Below, in pieces: positions 24,575 to 33,843 of a stretch of DNA of 64,000 nucleotides. Position 1 is the first letter of the stretch, and each line of letters begins with the position of its first letter. This DNA is from Microbacterium ulmi (lineage in GTDB: Bacteria > Actinomycetota > Actinomycetes > Actinomycetales > Microbacteriaceae): positions 2,466,551 to 2,530,550 of the forward strand of contig NZ_JAAOZF010000001.1 of the NCBI RefSeq assembly GCF_011759705.1, written 5' to 3'. Both the position numbers and the translations under genes were made by a program. The notes under the pieces are model-generated. The model saw only the letters and a program-made list of their open reading frames with translations. It ran no database searches and was not told the DNA's origin.

Positions 24575-26263
24575 TCACGCCTTCGCCCCATCGGTGGCCG
24601 CCGCGGGATTGAGCGGAACATCCTCGTCGACGTCGTCCGGGTCGTCGGGCTCGAGCCTCTCGGGCAGCTCCCCGCTGATGCGCCCCGGCATCCGGGTCGC
24701 GGGGATGATCGCCAGCACCGCGAGCCCCGCGAGCGCGAGGAGAGAGATCTTGAGGGAGAGCAGACGCGCGTCCTCGTTGATGTCGATCGCGGCCTGCACC
24801 TCGGCCTCCGGCCTCCCGGCATCCGCGAGCGCCGCCTCGAGCTGCGCGTTCGTCATGAAGTCGACGTCGTTGAAGTTGACCTCGCTGATGAGCTCGGGCG
24901 AGATCTCGGGGTGGTCGTGCGCCTGCGTCAGCAGAGTGCCCGACAGCAGGCCCACCGCGAGCGCGCTCGCGACGGCGATGCCCGCGGCCCCCGACGTGTT
25001 GTGCACGAGGCCGCGCCACGCGCCGACGTCGCCGGCGAGCTGCTTGGGCGCCGCCGACAGGAGTGTGTTGAACACGAGTGCGACGATCGAGCCCTGTCCG
25101 ATGCCGAGAAGGACGAGACCCGTCACGACGAGCGCCTGCCCCCATTCTCCGCGGATCGTGAAGGCGAGCAGCGTCAGTGCCCCCGCGACGACGACGAACC
25201 CGACGGCGCCGAGCACGCGGGGCGGGAGGAACCGGTACAGGTACGCCACGAACGTCGACGAGAGGAAGATCGAGAGCGTGTACGGGATCACGGAGAACGA
25301 GGTCTGGATGCCCGTGAAGCCCTGCACGACCTGCATGTAGAGCGGGATGAGGAAGTTCGCCCCCGTGCCGACGAAGAGCATCGTCGACATGCACGCCGTC
25401 ACGGCGAGCTCGGTGCGCGTCGCGAGGACGCGCAGGTCGAAGATGCGGGACGTGTGCGCGCGCTGCCGTGCGCCGATCCACACGAAGAAGAGCTGACCGA
25501 ACAGCACCCCGCCGATCAGCAGGAGCGGAGCGGGGGAGACGCCGAACACGGAGAACGGCGCGCTCTCGGTCGCGCTCCACAGGCCCCAGGCGTTCAGCCC
25601 CGAGAAGCCGAAGCTCAACATGATGATCGCGATCGCGGCGATGATCGCACCCGTCCAGTCGATCGCGAGGTCGCGCTGCGGCGCGACGGGCTTGACCCCG
25701 AAACTCAAGAGCAGGTTCAGGATGCCGAGCGCCACCATGAGCCAGAACGACCAGCGCCATCCGATGGTCTCGGCGAACAGGCCCGCGATGAGCAGGGCGA
25801 GGACGCCGGCGAGCGGAATCGCGGCGGCGAGGAACCCGATCGCCTTGGCCTGAGCCGTGCCGTGGTAGTTGGTGGCGATGAAGACCGTGAGCGCGGGGGC
25901 GACGAGCGCAATGACGGCGCCCGACATCGCCTGGGCGACGAAGAGCATGGCGGGGCTCACGCTCAGCGCGACGAGAGCCATGGCTCCCGCGTGCACGCCG
26001 ACCGCGATCTGGAACACGATCCGAGTGCCGAAGCGCGATCCCACCTTCGCGCCGAGGAGGATGAACGCCGCCATCGCGAACGTCCCCGCCGTGATCGCCG
26101 TGCCGACGGAGGTCGGCGGCGTGTCGAGCTCGCGCGTGATGGGCGTCATCGACACCGTGAGCGCGTTGATGGAGAACGACGCCTGGATCTGCGTCAACAC
26201 GACGACGAGCAGCGGGAGCCAGGATGCCCCGACTCCCGTGCGATTCGCGGCCTGCTCGGTCAT
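24575..26263 (-). CDS. MFS transporter, DHA2 (14-helix) drug-exporter type
   Basis: A 562-residue major facilitator with about 14 predicted membrane helices, the number expected of the DHA2 drug:proton antiporter family. The loop after helix 2 has GAKVGSRFGTRIVFQ (motif A-like) and motif C-like glycines are in LAAAIPLAGVLALLIAGLF. A roughly 80-residue polar loop (about 450-520, rich in Asp/Glu/Asn) precedes the last helix, and the tail is acidic. It likely exports hydrophobic compounds by proton exchange; the substrate cannot be read from the sequence. The ATG has GGAGCGGAGG upstream. Divergent from the permease gene, 74 bp away. Confidence 0.9.
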   Translation of the reverse strand: MTEQAANRTGVGASWLPLLVVVLTQIQASFSINALTVSMTPITRELDTPPTSVGTAITAGTFAMAAFILLGAKVGSRFGTRIVFQIAVGVHAGAMALVALSVSPAMLFVAQAMSGAVIALVAPALTVFIATNYHGTAQAKAIGFLAAAIPLAGVLALLIAGLFAETIGWRWSFWLMVALGILNLLLSFGVKPVAPQRDLAIDWTGAIIAAIAIIMLSFGFSGLNAWGLWSATESAPFSVFGVSPAPLLLIGGVLFGQLFFVWIGARQRAHTSRIFDLRVLATRTELAVTACMSTMLFVGTGANFLIPLYMQVVQGFTGIQTSFSVIPYTLSIFLSSTFVAYLYRFLPPRVLGAVGFVVVAGALTLLAFTIRGEWGQALVVTGLVLLGIGQGSIVALVFNTLLSAAPKQLAGDVGAWRGLVHNTSGAAGIAVASALAVGLLSGTLLTQAHDHPEISPELISEVNFNDVDFMTNAQLEAALADAGRPEAEVQAAIDINEDARLLSLKISLLALAGLAVLAIIPATRMPGRISGELPERLEPDDPDDVDEDVPLNPAAATDGAKA

Positions 26264-26324
26264 TCCGCCTCCGCTCCTACGATCCCGGTCCGCGGGGCGC
26301 CCCCTCGGCAGGGTCTCCCGTGGC

Positions 26325-26330
26325 TACGCT
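26325..26330 (+). promoter_or_regulatory. -10 element TACGCT of the SLC13-like gene
   Basis: TACGCT ends 7 nt before the proposed GTG start and has no Shine-Dalgarno after it. It favours this GTG over upstream alternatives. Confidence 0.4.
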
Positions 26331-26337
26331 GAGTCGC

Positions 26338-27903
26338 GTGGACCCCGTCGTCGCTACGCTGCTGATCCTAGTGCTGGCGGTCGTGGCGTTCGTGAGCAAT
26401 CGCGTGCCCCTCGGCGTCGTGGCGCTCGGGGTCGCGCTCGGGCTGTTCTTCACGGGCGTCCTCACGATCCAGCAGGCGCTCGCGGGGTTCGGCGACCCGA
26501 CGGTGCTGTTCATCGCGGCGCTGTTCGTCGTGAGCGAGGCCCTCGACGCGACCGGCGTGACGGCGTGGACGGGGCAGAAGGTCATCGCGCGCGCCGGGAC
26601 GGGACGGCGCGCTCTGCTGGTGGTCGTGTCGCTGCTCGTGGCCGGCACGACGGCGCTCATCAGCATCAACGGCGCCGTCGCCGCGCTCCTGCCGCTCGTC
26701 GTCGTGGTGGCGTCGCGGGCCGGGATCGCGACCTCGCAGCTGCTCATGCCGCTCGCGTTCGCGGCGCACGCGGGGTCGCTGCTGCTCCTGACGGGAACCC
26801 CCGTCAACCCGATCGTGTCGGAGATCGCCTCCGCGAGCGGCGGCCGCGAGTTCAACTACTTCGAGTTCGCCGCCGTCGGCGTCCCTCTGCTGATCGTGAC
26901 GATCGTGTACGTCGTGCTCTTCGGAAAGCACCTGCTTCCCGCTCGGAACGGCGCCGAGATGCCCACCGACCTCATCCGGCACGCGCGGCTGCTTCGGCAG
27001 CAGTACGACGTGACCCTCGACACGAGCACCCTCCTGGGCAGGGACGACGGCGTCACCGAGGTCATCGTTCCGCCGCGGTCGCCGCTCATCGGGGCGCATC
27101 TCGCTCGCGGGATGACGACGCCGAGCGGAGATCTCGTCGTCCTGGCGGCGCGGCGCGGATCGGAGCGCCTCAAGGATGCCGACATCGTCGTGCAGGCGGG
27201 CGACGCTCTCCTGCTCCAGGGGTCGTGGGACGACCTGGAGCGCCACACGTCGCCCGGCGGCAAGGTCATCGCGGTGGACTCGCCGACGCAGCTGCGTCGG
27301 TCGGTGCCGCTCGGCAAGGGCGCCAAGCCCGCGATCGTCATCCTCGCGGCGATGGTCGTGCTCCTCGCGACGGGGCTCGTGCCGCCCGTCGTCGCGGCGC
27401 TCCTCGCCGCGGGGGCGCTCATCGTGAGCCGCACCGTGACCCCGTCACAGGCCTACCAGTCCATCTCGTGGACGACGATCGTCCTCATCGCGGGCATGAT
27501 CCCGCTCTCGACCGCGTTCGTGCAGACGGGCACGGCCGACCTGATCGCCGGGTGGCTCCTGTCGTTCCTGGGCACGGCGGGGCCGCACATCGCGCTGCTC
27601 ATCCTGTGCGTCCTGACGATCGTGCTGGGTCAGCTCATCAGCAACGTCGCGACGGTCCTCATCGTCGCGCCCGTCGCGGTCTCGGTGGCCGCGACGCTCG
27701 GCGTCTCCGTCCAGCCGTTCATGATGGCGCTGACGGTCGCCGGCGCCGCCGCCTTCCTCACGCCGATCGCGACGCCCGCCAACATGATGGTGATGGAGGC
27801 GGGAGGCTACCGGTTCGGCGACTACTGGAAGCTCGGACTGCCGCTCGCCTTCGTGTATCTCGTCGTCGCGGTCTTCTACGTCCCGCTCATCTGGCACTTC
27901 TGA
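26338..27903 (+). CDS. SLC13/DASS-family permease with RCK_C domain
   Basis: A 521-residue permease of the ion transporter/ArsB superfamily. Two sets of helices flank a cytosolic regulator domain at about 200-300 (VTEVIVPPRSPLIGAHLARG, then DIVVQAGDALLLQG), which looks like one TrkA_C/RCK_C domain. The hairpin signatures TGTPVNPIVSE and TPIATPANMMV mark the two substrate-binding halves. Relatives move sulfate, di- or tricarboxylates with Na+ or H+. Start chosen at GTG by its position after TACGCT; GTG at 26320 is an alternative. The next gene's ATG overlaps its stop by one base. Confidence 0.85.
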   Translation: MDPVVATLLILVLAVVAFVSNRVPLGVVALGVALGLFFTGVLTIQQALAGFGDPTVLFIAALFVVSEALDATGVTAWTGQKVIARAGTGRRALLVVVSLLVAGTTALISINGAVAALLPLVVVVASRAGIATSQLLMPLAFAAHAGSLLLLTGTPVNPIVSEIASASGGREFNYFEFAAVGVPLLIVTIVYVVLFGKHLLPARNGAEMPTDLIRHARLLRQQYDVTLDTSTLLGRDDGVTEVIVPPRSPLIGAHLARGMTTPSGDLVVLAARRGSERLKDADIVVQAGDALLLQGSWDDLERHTSPGGKVIAVDSPTQLRRSVPLGKGAKPAIVILAAMVVLLATGLVPPVVAALLAAGALIVSRTVTPSQAYQSISWTTIVLIAGMIPLSTAFVQTGTADLIAGWLLSFLGTAGPHIALLILCVLTIVLGQLISNVATVLIVAPVAVSVAATLGVSVQPFMMALTVAGAAAFLTPIATPANMMVMEAGGYRFGDYWKLGLPLAFVYLVVAVFYVPLIWHF

Positions 27904-28820
27904 TGGGAGTCGCGCAGGTCGAGCGCATCGTCGCGGTCGAGAAGCGCGTCCTCACGGCGTCCATCGTCGTCGGCGGGCTCCTCTCGCTCGGCATCCTCGC
28001 CGTGGGTCTCGTGGGCGGCATGCGCATCCTCGTCTTCGACGGTGCGTTCGGCGTCTTCGACATCGCGATGTCCTGGCTCGCCCTGCACGCGTCCCGCGTC
28101 GCGGGGAGCGGGCCGACGGCGGCGTTCCCGTTCGGGCGGGATGCCATGGCCCCGCTCATCGTCCTCGCGCAGGGCATCGCGATGGCGGCCATGCTCGTGT
28201 ACGCGGCGGCGGACGCCGTCATCCTCATCGCGCACGGCGGGCAGCGCGTGGACGCCGTCGTCGTCGCGATCGTCGCGTTCGCCTCAGGACTCTCGTCGTA
28301 CGCCTTCGCGGCGTGGGCCCGGCGGCAGAACCCCGGCAGCGACCTCCTCGATGCCGAGGCGGTCGCGTGGCGCGCCTCGGGCATCCGCGGGCTCGTCGCG
28401 GCATCCGCAGCGGTGCTCGCCGCGATCGCGGCGGCCGCGAGCGCGGAGTGGGCGCTCTTCTACATCGATCCCGTCCTGGTGCTCGTCGCGTGCGCGCTCG
28501 TCGTGCCCATGCCCGTGCGCCTCGTGCGGCACGGACTCAACGAGCTGCTGGAGGGAACGCCGGACTCCGACACGATGCGGGGCCTGCGTGAGGTCGTGGC
28601 CGAGGTCACGCAGCGTTTCGACCTGCCCGAGCCCGGGTTCCGGGCGACGAAGCTGGGCCTGAAGGCCTACGTCGACGTCGTGTACGTCACGACCGAGCCG
28701 CGCGCGACGCTGGAGCTCGAGGACGACGTGCGGCGCGCGATCGCCGCAGGCTTCGACGCGCTGCCGCTCGACGTGTGGGCGACGGTCCAGCTCACGCGCG
28801 ACGCCGCGCTCGAGCTCTGA
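27903..28820 (+). CDS. cation-efflux (CDF)-like transporter
   Basis: A 305-residue protein with about six helices and a C-terminal cytosolic alpha/beta domain (from about 215), the layout of the cation diffusion facilitator family that exports Zn2+, Fe2+, Mn2+ or Cd2+. Helix 2 carries VFDGAFGVFDIAMSW, where two Asp stand as in the metal site, and helix 5 region DLLDAEAVAW. The match to canonical HxxxD motifs is only partial, so metal choice is open. It overlaps the SLC13-like gene by one nucleotide (TGATG) and is surely co-translated with it. Confidence 0.8.
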   Translation: MGVAQVERIVAVEKRVLTASIVVGGLLSLGILAVGLVGGMRILVFDGAFGVFDIAMSWLALHASRVAGSGPTAAFPFGRDAMAPLIVLAQGIAMAAMLVYAAADAVILIAHGGQRVDAVVVAIVAFASGLSSYAFAAWARRQNPGSDLLDAEAVAWRASGIRGLVAASAAVLAAIAAAASAEWALFYIDPVLVLVACALVVPMPVRLVRHGLNELLEGTPDSDTMRGLREVVAEVTQRFDLPEPGFRATKLGLKAYVDVVYVTTEPRATLELEDDVRRAIAAGFDALPLDVWATVQLTRDAALEL

Positions 28821-28839
28821 CGGGCCGCGTCGCCGGGAA

Positions 28840-29409
28840 TCAGATGTGGTACTCCGGCGTGGTCAGCACGGCGCGCGTGTCGAGACCCTCGCGGCGTGCG
28901 CGGAGGCGGGCGGGGACGCCGACGAGGATGCTGTCCTCCGGCGCGTCCTTCGTCACGACGGCGTTCGCGCCGATGACGGATCCCGCGCCGATCACGATGG
29001 GTCCGAGCACCTTGGCGCCCGCGCCGATCGCGACGCCGTCGCCGATCGTGGGGTGGCGCTTGCCGCCCTCGCGCTGACGCCCGCCGAGCGTCACCCCGTG
29101 GTACAGCATGACGTCGTCGCCCACCTCGGCGGTCTCGCCGATGACGACGCCCATGCCGTGGTCGATGAAGAACCGTCGTCCGATCGCGGCGCCGGGATGG
29201 ATCTCGATGCCCGTCAGCCACCGGGTGACCTGCGAGCCCGCGCGAGCGACGAACCGGAGGTCGCGGAGCCACAGCGCGTGCCATACGCGGTAGGCCCACA
29301 CGGCGTGCAGGCCGGGGTAGAGGAGGGCGATCTCGACGGCGGAGCGCGCCGCGGGATCCCGCAGCTTCGCAGCTGCGAGATCCTCGCGGACGCGCCCCAG
29401 GAACGTCAC
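28840..29409 (-). CDS. cysE: serine O-acetyltransferase
   Basis: A 189-residue short-type CysE that makes O-acetylserine from serine and acetyl-CoA. After an N-terminal helical part, the left-handed beta-helix hexapeptide repeats are clear: [25 protein letters not shown], then [15 protein letters not shown]. His and Asp of the active site sit in the first of these. The C-terminus ends TPEYHI with terminal isoleucine, the residue that docks into CysK in known cysteine-synthase complexes. The GTG start is 2 nt after the cysK stop, forming an operon. Confidence 0.96.
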   Translation of the reverse strand: MTFLGRVREDLAAAKLRDPAARSAVEIALLYPGLHAVWAYRVWHALWLRDLRFVARAGSQVTRWLTGIEIHPGAAIGRRFFIDHGMGVVIGETAEVGDDVMLYHGVTLGGRQREGGKRHPTIGDGVAIGAGAKVLGPIVIGAGSVIGANAVVTKDAPEDSILVGVPARLRARREGLDTRAVLTTPEYHI

Positions 29410-29411
29410 TG

Positions 29412-30350
29412 TCAGTCCTCGCGCAGGTCCTCGAACAGCGCGGTGGAGAGGTAGCGCTCGCCGGTGTCGGGGATGATCACGACGATCTTCTTTCCCGCGT
29501 TCTCGGGGCGGCCCGCGACCTGCAGCGCGGCGAGCACGGCAGCGCCCGACGACATGCCGACCAGCAGGCCCTCCTTCACCGCGAGGTCGCGCGACACCTT
29601 GAGGGACTCCTCGAAGGGCACGTCGATGACCTCGTCGATGAGGTCGCGCTCGAGGATGGCGGGGACGAAGTTGGGCCCGATTCCCTGGATCTTGTGGGGG
29701 CCGGGGTGGCCCTCGGTCAGGATGGGCGAGTCCTTCGGCTCGACCGCGATGATCTGTACGCCCGGCTTGCGCTCCTTGAGCACCTGGCCGACGCCCGTGA
29801 TGGTGCCGCCCGTGCCGATGCCCGCGACGAAGATGTCGACGCCGCCCTCGGTGTCGCGCCAGATCTCCTCCGCCGTCGTCTTGCGGTGGATGGCGGGGTT
29901 CGCGGCGTTCTCGAACTGCTTCGCGAGGATCGCACCCGGGGTCTTCTCGACGATCTCGGTCGCGACGCGCAACGACTCGGCCATGCCCTTCGTCGGGTCT
30001 GTCAGCACGAGCTCGGCGCCGAACGCCTTGAGCAGGAGCCGACGCTCCTTCGACATGGACGCGGGCATCGTCAGGATGACCTTGTAGCCGCGGGCGGCGC
30101 CGACGAGAGCGAGCGCGATGCCCGTGTTGCCGCTCGTGGCCTCGACGATCGTGCCGCCGGGCTCGAGCTCGCCGGACTCCTCTGCGGCGTTGACGAGCGC
30201 GATGCCGAGGCGGTCCTTGACGCTCGAACCGGGGTTGAAGAACTCGAGCTTCGCGTAGACCTCTGCGCCGAGGCCTTCCGTGACGCGGTTGAGTCTGACG
30301 AGCGGGGTGTTGCCGAATGCTGTCGTGATGTCGGCGTGGATTCCGGGCAT
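29412..30350 (-). CDS. cysK: cysteine synthase A (O-acetylserine sulfhydrylase)
   Basis: A 312-residue PLP enzyme joining O-acetylserine and sulfide to cysteine. The PLP lysine is Lys45 in [11 protein letters not shown]; the substrate loop [12 protein letters not shown] and the phosphate-binding GTGGTITG follow. The ATG giving [15 protein letters not shown] has GAAAGG upstream; a start 12 codons earlier lacks one. A 15-bp palindrome lies next to a TAGGGT -10 on this strand, suggesting regulation, perhaps by sulfur state (inference). It forms an operon with cysE. Confidence 0.97.
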   Translation of the reverse strand: MPGIHADITTAFGNTPLVRLNRVTEGLGAEVYAKLEFFNPGSSVKDRLGIALVNAAEESGELEPGGTIVEATSGNTGIALALVGAARGYKVILTMPASMSKERRLLLKAFGAELVLTDPTKGMAESLRVATEIVEKTPGAILAKQFENAANPAIHRKTTAEEIWRDTEGGVDIFVAGIGTGGTITGVGQVLKERKPGVQIIAVEPKDSPILTEGHPGPHKIQGIGPNFVPAILERDLIDEVIDVPFEESLKVSRDLAVKEGLLVGMSSGAAVLAALQVAGRPENAGKKIVVIIPDTGERYLSTALFEDLRED

Positions 30351-30413
30351 GGCGTAAGGGCCTTTCGGGTCGGTCAAGAGGCGCAACCAGCCTAGGGTGG
30401 CGGGGTATTCCAG

Positions 30414-30419
30414 ACCCTA
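30414..30419 (-). promoter_or_regulatory. -10 element TAGGGT of cysK-cysE
   Basis: On the minus strand TAGGGT would place the cysK start near 30407, giving a leader of about 57 nt that contains the GAAAGG ribosome site. The palindrome just upstream would fall in the -10/-35 spacer. Confidence 0.4.
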
Positions 30420-30421
30420 TT

Positions 30422-30436
30422 GTGACGAATCGTCAC
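30422..30436. promoter_or_regulatory. palindrome GTGACGA-A-TCGTCAC, candidate operator
   Basis: Perfect 7-bp arms around one base in the divergent gap between cysK and prmC. The position next to the cysK -10 suggests an operator; the regulator is not known. Confidence 0.5.
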
Positions 30437-30451
30437 GTGCTCCGCCGCGAT

Positions 30452-30457
30452 TAGGCT
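30452..30457 (+). promoter_or_regulatory. -10 element TAGGCT of prmC
   Basis: TAGGCT ends 11 nt before the prmC ATG. A start a few bases before the ATG would leave no room for a ribosome site. Confidence 0.4.
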
Positions 30458-30468
30458 GGAAGCCTCCC

Positions 30469-31365
30469 ATGCATTCCCTCGTCACGCCCGCCCCCGGCCC
30501 TCGCGCAGTGCCCCTCGCCACAGCCGTCCGCGCCGCCGTCGAGATCCTCTCGCGCGCAGGGATCGCGGACGCGGTCGTCGACGCGGAGCTGCTCGCGGCG
30601 CACGTGCACGGCCTCAGCCGCGGCGCTGTGCAGGCTGCGGCGTTCCGGGGCGACGAGCTCGCCGGCGCCCATGCCGTCCGCTTCGAGGAGCTCGTCGAGC
30701 GCCGCGCGACGCGCGAGCCGCTCCAGCACCTCACGGGCGTCGCGCCGTTCCGCCATCTCGAGCTGAGAGTGGGGCCCGGCGTCTTCGTGCCCCGGCCCGA
30801 GACCGAGACCGTCGCGCAGCTCGCGATCGACGCGCTGCGAGCCGCGGCATCCCCGTCGCCCGTCGCCGTCGACCTCGGGACCGGCAGCGGCGCGATCGCG
30901 CTGGCCCTGGCCACGGAGGTGCCCCACGCGCGGGTGTTCGCCGCGGAGAACTCGGTGGACGCGTTCGTGTGGGCCAAGGAGAACTTCGCGCTGACCGGGG
31001 CAGCCAACGCGCGCATCGCCTTCATCGACCTCGGGCACGCCTTCCCCGAGCTCGACGGAACGGTCTCGGTCGTCGCGTCGAACCCTCCGTACGTCCCGGA
31101 TGCCGCGATCCCGCGCGATCCCGAGGTGCGCTTCTTCGATCCGCCCGCCGCGCTCTACGGAGGGGAGGACGGACTCGACGTCGTGCGTGTGCTCAGCCGT
31201 GTGGGGCTGCGGCTCGCGCACCCCGGCGGCGTCATCGTGATAGAGCACGGCGAATGGCAGGGCGAGGAGATCCGCGGCATCCTCTCCGCCGACGGCTGGC
31301 GGGCCGCCGCGACCCACCCCGATCTCACGCTGCGCGACCGCGCGACGACGGCTCTGCGACCCTGA
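30469..31365 (+). CDS. prmC: release factor glutamine methyltransferase
   Basis: A 298-residue SAM-dependent enzyme that methylates the glutamine of the GGQ motif in release factors such as PrfA. Present are the N-terminal helical domain (about 10-85), the SAM loop VDLGTGSGAIALALA and the diagnostic NPPY in ASNPPYVPDAA, which binds the glutamine. The ATG is 11 nt after TAGGCT; an upstream in-frame ATG at 30397 would overlap the promoter and palindrome and is rejected. Followed by the Sua5-type gene, as in many actinobacteria. Confidence 0.95.
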   Translation: MHSLVTPAPGPRAVPLATAVRAAVEILSRAGIADAVVDAELLAAHVHGLSRGAVQAAAFRGDELAGAHAVRFEELVERRATREPLQHLTGVAPFRHLELRVGPGVFVPRPETETVAQLAIDALRAAASPSPVAVDLGTGSGAIALALATEVPHARVFAAENSVDAFVWAKENFALTGAANARIAFIDLGHAFPELDGTVSVVASNPPYVPDAAIPRDPEVRFFDPPAALYGGEDGLDVVRVLSRVGLRLAHPGGVIVIEHGEWQGEEIRGILSADGWRAAATHPDLTLRDRATTALRP

Positions 31366-31406
31366 TCCGCGCTCGCGCCGCTCAGGATGCGCCCGGAGCG
31401 CGTGGA

Positions 31407-31412
31407 TAGACT
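31407..31412 (+). promoter_or_regulatory. -10 element TAGACT of the Sua5-type gene
   Basis: TAGACT ends 10 nt before the ATG, again without a Shine-Dalgarno. Confidence 0.4.
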
Positions 31413-31422
31413 GGGGCCCGCT

Positions 31423-32136
31423 ATGACCCCCCTCTACGACTGCCGCGACGAGGCGCAGCTGCTCGCAGGCATGCGTCACGCGCGCCAGGCGATCGGCCGC
31501 GGCCAGCTCGTCGTCCTTCCGACCGACACCGTGTACGGCGTCGCCGCCGACGCGTTCAACGCGCGGGCCGTCCAGGGCCTGCTCGACGCGAAGGGCCGAG
31601 GACGCCAGTCGCCGCCGCCCGTGCTCGTCGCCGGCGTGCCCACGCTCCGTGCGATCGCGGCGGAGGTCCCCCCGGCCGTCGAGCGGCTCGTGGACGCGTT
31701 CTGGCCGGGCGGGCTCACGATCGTGCTGCCCTCGCAGCCGTCGCTGACGTGGGACCTCGGCGAGACGCGCGGCACCGTCGCCGTGCGCATGCCCGCCCAC
31801 CGGGTCGCGCTCGAGCTCCTGGAGGAGACCGGGCCGCTGGCCGTGTCCAGCGCGAACCTCACGGGGTTTCCGGCAGCGACGACGGCGCAGGCCGCGCAGG
31901 AGATGCTCGGCGAGGCCGTCGCGGCCTACCTCGACGCGGGCGAGAGCGAAGGCGGGATCGCATCGACGATCGTCGACGCGACGCCGCTCGTGGGCGGCGC
32001 CGAGCCCGTCGTCCGCGTGCTCCGAGAGGGGGCGATCGGCCGCGAGCGCCTGCGCGAGGTGCTCGGCGACCTCCTCGAGCCCGACCCGGCGCAGCCGGGG
32101 CGCCGCCCTGAGGCCGAGTCCGGCGGCGGCGCGTGA
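31423..32136 (+). CDS. L-threonylcarbamoyladenylate synthase (Sua5/YrdC family)
   Basis: A 237-residue YrdC-domain protein. It makes threonylcarbamoyl-AMP from threonine, bicarbonate and ATP, the first step of t6A37 in tRNAs reading ANN codons. Motifs: LPTDTVYGVAADAF (nucleotide site), FWPGGLTIVL, VAVRMPAH and VSSANLTGFPA. The full Sua5 C-terminal domain is missing; length suits the short type common in actinobacteria. Its tail is overlapped by the GTG of the wecA-like gene (GTGA). The start is the ATG 10 nt after TAGACT. Confidence 0.93.
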   Translation: MTPLYDCRDEAQLLAGMRHARQAIGRGQLVVLPTDTVYGVAADAFNARAVQGLLDAKGRGRQSPPPVLVAGVPTLRAIAAEVPPAVERLVDAFWPGGLTIVLPSQPSLTWDLGETRGTVAVRMPAHRVALELLEETGPLAVSSANLTGFPAATTAQAAQEMLGEAVAAYLDAGESEGGIASTIVDATPLVGGAEPVVRVLREGAIGRERLREVLGDLLEPDPAQPGRRPEAESGGGA

Positions 32137-33296
32137 AGCAGTACATCTTCACGATCATCCTTACGGCCGCGATCACGTTCTGCCTCTCGTGGGGCGTGTG
32201 GCGGCTGAGCCTCAAGTACAAGCTGTATCCCGGCATCCGCGAGCGCGACGTGCACAAGAACCCGACGCCGCGGCTCGGCGGGATCGCGATGTTCATCGGC
32301 GTCGTCGTGACCTTCGCGGTGTCGTCGCAGCATCCCTACTTCGCGCTGTTCTGGGCGGACCCGTGGCCCATCGTGGCGATTCTGGGCGCGACGCTGTTGA
32401 TCGTCGTCGTGGGCGTGCTCGACGACCTCATCGACCTCGACTGGATGATCAAGCTCGGTGCGCAGTTCCTCGCGGCGGGCATCATCGCGTGGTTCGGCAA
32501 ACTGCAGATCCTCTCGCTGCCGATCGGCGGGATGACGGTGTGGTCGAGCTGGGTGAGCTTCACGCTCACGGTCTTCGCGATCGTCATCGTCATGAACGCC
32601 GTCAACTTCATCGACGGCCTCGACGGCCTCGTCGCGGGCGTCGTCCTGATCGCGAACATCGTGTTCTTCGCCTACTCCTACCTCCTGCTGCGCGACACGG
32701 GATCGAGCACGTACGCGCACCTCGCGTCGTTCATCGCGGCGGTGCTCATCGGGGTGTGCATCGGGTTCCTGCCGCTGAACTGGAGTCCCGCGAAGCTGTT
32801 CATGGGCGATGGCGGCGCGCTCATGCTCGGCCTGCTGATGGCCACGTCGGCCGTCGCGATCACGGGAGCGCTGACGCCTTCCGCGATCAACCCCGACAGC
32901 CCCGACGGGTTCGGCCGTTCGCAGATCCTCGGTGCCTTCATCCCGATCCTGCTTCCGATCGTCGTGGTGCTGCTCCCGCTGCTCGACTTCGGGATGGCGG
33001 TGGTCCGGCGCATGGGCGCGGGCAAGTCGCCGTTCTCGCCCGACCGCAAGCACCTGCATCACCGGATGCTCGACATGGGTCACTCCGATCGCGACGCCGT
33101 GCTCATCTTCTACGCGTGGACGGCCGTCGTGAGCCTTGCGGTGCTCATCATGTACATCGGCACGACCGCGGACTGGCCGGGGCTCTACCTCGCCGGGATC
33201 GCATTCGGCCTCGTCGGCGCCGCCGCGTGCCTCGTCGTCACATTCCTTCCCTCGCGCCGCAACGTACGGCGCCTCGCACCGGAGGTCGTCCCGTGA
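32133..33296 (+). CDS. wecA: UDP-GlcNAc:polyprenyl-phosphate GlcNAc-1-phosphate transferase (WecA/TagO type)
   Basis: A 387-residue membrane enzyme with about 10-11 helices of the MraY/WecA family. It starts cell-wall glycopolymer synthesis by moving a sugar-1-phosphate to undecaprenyl or decaprenyl phosphate. Motifs: VLDDLIDLDW (Asp pair), MNAVNFIDGLDGLVAG, LFMGDGGALMLG and the cytosolic KHLHHRMLD, all typical of WecA-like rather than MraY proteins. The GTG overlaps the Sua5-type stop and its own stop overlaps the next gene (GTGA). Position between sua5 and the atp operon is conserved in actinobacteria. Confidence 0.92.
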   Translation: MKQYIFTIILTAAITFCLSWGVWRLSLKYKLYPGIRERDVHKNPTPRLGGIAMFIGVVVTFAVSSQHPYFALFWADPWPIVAILGATLLIVVVGVLDDLIDLDWMIKLGAQFLAAGIIAWFGKLQILSLPIGGMTVWSSWVSFTLTVFAIVIVMNAVNFIDGLDGLVAGVVLIANIVFFAYSYLLLRDTGSSTYAHLASFIAAVLIGVCIGFLPLNWSPAKLFMGDGGALMLGLLMATSAVAITGALTPSAINPDSPDGFGRSQILGAFIPILLPIVVVLLPLLDFGMAVVRRMGAGKSPFSPDRKHLHHRMLDMGHSDRDAVLIFYAWTAVVSLAVLIMYIGTTADWPGLYLAGIAFGLVGAAACLVVTFLPSRRNVRRLAPEVVP

Positions 33297-33808
33297 GCAC
33301 CAGCCCCGTCTCCAGCACGCCCGTCCTGCGCACGACCCTCACGTGGTCCGCCGTCGTCACGGCGGTCCTCGCGGTCGTCGGCGGACTCGTCGGCTACTTC
33401 GCGGCGGGCGTGAACGGACTGTGGAGCGCCCTGGCGGGCGTGCTCATCGCCGCCCTGTTCCTCGCGATCACGGGGATCAGCATCCTCGTCGCGAACCGCT
33501 GGTACGACGACCCGCTCTATGTGCCCGTCTTCTTCGGGATCGTCCTGGGCGGATGGATCCTCAAGTTCATCGTGTTCATCGTGCTGCTGCTGGCGCTGCG
33601 TGGCCAGCCGTGGGTGAACCAAACCGTGTTCTTCATCGCCGTCGTCGTGAGCGTCCTGGCCTCCCTCGCCGTCGACGTCGTCGTCCTGATGCGCATGCGG
33701 ATCCCGCACGTGAGCGACGTCGCGCTGCCGCGTGCGGAGGATGTCGTCGACCCGGCGGACGACGCTCACGGGTCCGCCCAGGGGGAGGACCCCTCCGAAC
33801 GACGGTAG
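33293..33808 (+). CDS. AtpI-like membrane protein before the atp operon
   Basis: A 171-residue protein with four helices near 18-38, 45-66, 80-105 and 112-133 and a polar acidic tail. It occupies the place of atpI, the assembly factor gene that usually heads atp operons, but sequence similarity to AtpI is weak: I see paired helical hairpins and little else. The GTG overlaps the wecA stop, so it belongs to the sua5-wecA transcript. The atp promoter lies just after it. Confidence 0.8.
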   Translation: MSTSPVSSTPVLRTTLTWSAVVTAVLAVVGGLVGYFAAGVNGLWSALAGVLIAALFLAITGISILVANRWYDDPLYVPVFFGIVLGGWILKFIVFIVLLLALRGQPWVNQTVFFIAVVVSVLASLAVDVVVLMRMRIPHVSDVALPRAEDVVDPADDAHGSAQGEDPSERR

Positions 33809-33843
33809 CGACCGCCGCCGCGGTCTCGGGAGGCGCGCGAGTT

